From Sphingomonas adhaesiva (GTDB lineage: Bacteria > Pseudomonadota > Alphaproteobacteria > Sphingomonadales > Sphingomonadaceae): a stretch of DNA of 64,000 nucleotides. The stretch is taken from the NCBI RefSeq assembly GCF_002374855.1, contig NZ_NWVC01000005.1, positions 1 through 64,000 of the forward strand, written 5' to 3'. Positions 61,267 through 64,000 of this stretch are shown here, one piece after another (the first letter of the stretch is position 1; every line of letters begins with the position of its first letter). The position numbers were made by a program, and so were the translations under genes. The notes below the pieces were generated by a model that saw nothing but the letters and a program-made list of their open reading frames with translations, ran no database searches and had not been told where the DNA came from.

Positions 61267-64000
61267 ATGAAGACGGCCTTTCTGATCGGCGCTGCCGCGC
61301 TGGCGCTGGCGATACCCGCCGGGGCCGCCCCGATCTCCCCCAAGGTGGGCACGCTGCCGTCCCCCGCCGAGGCTTTCGCCAGCGAGCCGGGCAGCGATTA
61401 CTATCTGGCCGATTACGACGATTACGAACGCTATCTGAAGACGCTGACGGCGCAGTCCGACCGGATCAAGCTGATCGACATCGGCAAGTCCGCCGAGGGG
61501 CGCACGATGTGGGTCGCGGTCGTCTCCAGCCCGCAGAACCTGGCGAAGCTGGACCGCTATCGCGACATCGCGCGCCAGCTGGCGCGCGCCGAGAACGTGA
61601 CCGAGGCGCAGGCACAGGCGCTGGCGGGCGAGGGGCGCGCGGTCGTGTGGATCGACGCCGGGCTGCACGCGACCGAGACGGTGACGACGCAGAGCCAGAT
61701 CCACGTCCTGTACCGGATGCTGAGCGGGCAGGATGCCGAGACGAAGCGCATCCTGGACGAGACGATCGTGCTGTTCGGTCAGGACAATCCCGACGGGCTG
61801 CAGCTGGTCGCCGACTGGTACATGCGCAACAAGGACCCGAAGGACCGCGAATTCCGCACGATCCCGCGATTGTACCAGAAGTATGTCGGGCACGATAACA
61901 ACCGCGACAGCTTCATGGCGCAGATGCCCGAGACGACCGCGCTGAACCGCGTGTTCTTCCGCCAATGGTATCCGCAGATCATCTTCAACCAGCATCAGAC
62001 CGGGCCGGCGGGGATGGTGGTGTTCGTCCCCCCGTTCCGCGATCCGTTCAACTACAATTATTCGCCGATCGTGATGAACGAATTGCAGGAGGTCGGCGCG
62101 GCGATGCACAGCCGGCTGGTCGCCGAGGAGAAAGCGGGATCGGGCGCCAGGTCCGCCGCACCCTATTCGACGTGGCACAACGGCATGGTGCGGTCGGTCG
62201 CCTATTTTCACAATTCGATCGGGCTGCTGACCGAGATCATCGGCGGGCCGACGCCGGAGAAGATCCCGCTGATCCCGCAGACGCAGCTGGCGCGCAACGA
62301 CGAGACGCTGCCGATCGGCCCGGGCGATTGGCACCTGAAGGACAGCCTGGAATATCAGTGGACGCTGAACCGCGCGGTCATGGATTATGCTGCGCGCAAC
62401 CGCGAACGGTTGCTGATGAACATCTGGCGGATGGGCCATGCCGCGATCGAGAAGGGCAGCCAGGACAGCTGGACGATCACCCCGCGCCGCGTCGATGCGG
62501 TGATGGAGGCGGCCAAGGGCAAGACCGCGCCGGGCGGCGAAACCTATTTCCGCGGGCCGCCTGCGGTCGACCCGGCGCTGTACCGCTCGGTGCTGAACGA
62601 TCCGGCGATGCGCGACGCGCGCGGCTATATCCTGCCGCCCGCGCAGCAGCGCGACCTGCCGACGACGATCGCGTTCCTCAATGCGCTGCTGAAGAACGGC
62701 GTCGACGTGGAGCGCGCCGCCGCGCCGTTCACCGCGGGGGGCAAGCGCTATCCGGCGGGCAGCTATGTCGTGCGCACCGCGCAGGCCTATCGCCCGCACG
62801 TCCTCGACATGTTCGAGCCGCAGGATCACCCGCACGACGCGGAGTATCCGGGCGGCCCGCCCAAGGCGCCGTACGACATCACCGGCTATACGCTGGCCTA
62901 TCAGATGGGGGTGCAGTTCGACCGCGTCGTCGATGGGTTCGACGGGCGGTTCGAGAAGGTGACCGAGGAGCTGCTGGCGCCGCCCGCGGGCCGCGTGATC
63001 GGCAGCGGCAAGGCCGGGTGGCTGATCGGGCATGAGGCGAACAACGGCTTCATCCTGACCAACCGGCTGCTGAAGGCCGGGGTGCCCGTCCACTGGGTGC
63101 CGGGCGAGAGCAAGGTCGCCGGGCGGACGCTGGCGGCGGGTGCGCTGTGGGTGCCGGCATCGCCGGCGGCGCAGGGCGTGATCGCGCAGTCCGCGCCGCT
63201 GGGGGTCGATGCCTATGCGATGGCGCGCGCACCGGCGGGCACGACGTGGAAGCTGAAGCCGGTGAAGATTGGGCTGGTCGACCGTTACGGCGGGGTGATG
63301 CCCGCCGGCTGGACCCGCTGGTTGCTGGAACAATACGAATTCCCGTTCGAGGTCGTCTATCCGGGGCAGCTCGACGCCGGGAACATCAAGGCGAAATATG
63401 ACGTGCTGCTGTTCGCCGACGGCACGGTGCCGGTGGCGCGCGGCGGCGCCTATCCGGGCGGCTATCGCACCACGTTGCCCAAGGCGGAGGACATTCCGGC
63501 CGAATATCGCGGCTGGCTGGGCGAGGTGACGCAGGACAAGACCTTGCCGGCGGTGCGCGACTTCGCGAGCGCGGGCGGCACCGTCATCACGGTGGGCAGC
63601 GCCAATACGCTGGCGACGTGGCTGACGCCCACGATCCAGCCCGCCCTGGTGACGAAGAAGCCCGACGGCAGCGTCGCGGCGCTGCCGCACAAGGATTTCT
63701 ACATCCCCGGATCGCTGATCCGCGCCAGCGTCGATCCGCGCCAGCCGCTCGCTTACGGCATGACGCCGACGGTCGACATGTTCTTCGACGAAAGCCAGCC
63801 GTTCGTCGCCGCCCCCGACCTGCGCCGGATCGCGTGGTTCGAGGGCGCCGCGCCGCTGCGCAGCGGCTGGGCCGTGGGGCAGGAGAAACTGAACGGCACC
63901 GTGGCGGTCGCGGAAACCGACCTGGGGCGGGGCAAGCTGTTTGCGATGGGGCCGGAGGTCACCCAGCGCGCGCAGCCCTATGCGACGTTCAAGCTGCTGT
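61267..64000 (+). CDS. M14-family zinc carboxypeptidase, exported, cut by window end
   Basis: 911 residues visible from the ATG at 61267 (AAAGGGG upstream), still open at the window end. Signal peptide MKTAFLIGAAALALAIPAGA. Peptidase M14 domain about 45-380: zinc ligands GLHATET (H134, E137) and FNQHQTG (H243), substrate-binding NNRD (211-214), and a LLTEIIGG region. Beyond residue 500 the chain continues into a second domain with GLVDRYGGVMPAGWTRWLLE and LFADGTVP, reminiscent of a glutamine-amidotransferase-like fold, as in long M14 proteins of sphingomonads. It is likely periplasmic peptide degradation. The gene is 99 bases after the oxygenase and probably has its own promoter. Confidence 0.88.
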   Translation, partial: MKTAFLIGAAALALAIPAGAAPISPKVGTLPSPAEAFASEPGSDYYLADYDDYERYLKTLTAQSDRIKLIDIGKSAEGRTMWVAVVSSPQNLAKLDRYRDIARQLARAENVTEAQAQALAGEGRAVVWIDAGLHATETVTTQSQIHVLYRMLSGQDAETKRILDETIVLFGQDNPDGLQLVADWYMRNKDPKDREFRTIPRLYQKYVGHDNNRDSFMAQMPETTALNRVFFRQWYPQIIFNQHQTGPAGMVVFVPPFRDPFNYNYSPIVMNELQEVGAAMHSRLVAEEKAGSGARSAAPYSTWHNGMVRSVAYFHNSIGLLTEIIGGPTPEKIPLIPQTQLARNDETLPIGPGDWHLKDSLEYQWTLNRAVMDYAARNRERLLMNIWRMGHAAIEKGSQDSWTITPRRVDAVMEAAKGKTAPGGETYFRGPPAVDPALYRSVLNDPAMRDARGYILPPAQQRDLPTTIAFLNALLKNGVDVERAAAPFTAGGKRYPAGSYVVRTAQAYRPHVLDMFEPQDHPHDAEYPGGPPKAPYDITGYTLAYQMGVQFDRVVDGFDGRFEKVTEELLAPPAGRVIGSGKAGWLIGHEANNGFILTNRLLKAGVPVHWVPGESKVAGRTLAAGALWVPASPAAQGVIAQSAPLGVDAYAMARAPAGTTWKLKPVKIGLVDRYGGVMPAGWTRWLLEQYEFPFEVVYPGQLDAGNIKAKYDVLLFADGTVPVARGGAYPGGYRTTLPKAEDIPAEYRGWLGEVTQDKTLPAVRDFASAGGTVITVGSANTLATWLTPTIQPALVTKKPDGSVAALPHKDFYIPGSLIRASVDPRQPLAYGMTPTVDMFFDESQPFVAAPDLRRIAWFEGAAPLRSGWAVGQEKLNGTVAVAETDLGRGKLFAMGPEVTQRAQPYATFKLL

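Noticed and set aside
59743..63690. A 1315-codon open frame on the minus strand
   Set aside because: It runs opposite to the TrmJ, oxygenase and M14 genes, is made of Arg, Gln, Asp and His-rich sequence without domains, and is a by-product of the high-GC third positions of the real genes.
1..64000. CRISPR arrays, prophage, toxin-antitoxin, biosynthetic cluster or defence island
   Set aside because: I saw no regularly spaced repeats, phage structural genes, restriction or Cas genes, or megasynthases. Gene content is mostly core metabolism and envelope functions.
1..64000. tRNA or rRNA genes
   Set aside because: No intergenic gap shows a convincing cloverleaf (GGTTCRA-type T arm with CCA-proximal stem) or rRNA sequence by eye. 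A covariance-model scan would be decisive.

Overview
The window is high-GC DNA with the gene content of a sphingomonad (Alphaproteobacteria, Sphingomonadaceae). This rests on a TrcR (DUF1013) regulator, a DUF1192 protein, an Atm1-type exporter, PhaR, large TonB-dependent receptors with Sphingomonas-like plug sequences, and an rpiB-glyA-nrdR-trmJ cluster. The assignment is made from family recognition, not from a search. Almost all of it is dense chromosomal core. I see no tRNA, rRNA, CRISPR array, prophage or plasmid functions.

Layout. 1-900: the end of an IS5-type insertion sequence, a frameshifted small gene and a gene-poor scar. 909-3900 (minus): a three-gene two-component operon (CHASE3 histidine kinase, CheY-like regulator, REC-kinase). 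3952-8628 (minus): exonuclease, metallo-beta-lactamase-fold hydrolase, TrcR, and a GT4 glycosyltransferase with an LpxH-like phosphoesterase. 8884-16849: a small membrane protein, quinone oxidoreductase, DUF1192 protein, clpA, a diguanylate cyclase and an acyl-CoA ligase. 16866-21876: an aldehyde dehydrogenase, then xseB-ispA-coaD-ppi-queA. 21846-29577 (minus): an MBOAT/SGNH O-acylation pair, malic enzyme, and recQ with two small downstream genes. 29705-39245: small lipoprotein and acetyltransferase, M3 peptidase, Atm1-like exporter, ubiG, lysC, a GT2 glycosyltransferase and an M48 protease. 39435-50108: two TonB receptors, an M20 amidohydrolase, a methyltransferase, and the phaR/PHA-synthase-like divergent pair. 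50163-56176: alr, an MHS-type transporter, two flavoenzymes, a MaoC-type dehydratase and a lipoprotein. 56279-64000: rpiB-glyA-small protein-nrdR, then a GIY-YIG/TrmJ composite gene, a 2OG-Fe(II) oxygenase and an M14 peptidase cut by the window end.

Themes. Envelope and nutrient functions dominate the accessory content: two TonB receptors, one directly followed by an exported amidohydrolase; periplasmic peptidases of families M3, M14 and M48; lipid or polysaccharide glycosyltransferases; and an O-acyltransferase pair. The rest is housekeeping: isoprenoid, CoA, ubiquinone, aspartate-family and one-carbon metabolism, queuosine, and protein quality control.

The most unusual locus is 58730-59884. 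A GIY-YIG nuclease reading frame is bracketed by two related extragenic-type repeats in opposite orientation and runs without a stop codon into trmJ. It looks like a small repeat-nuclease unit that landed between nrdR and trmJ and became fused to the tRNA methyltransferase.
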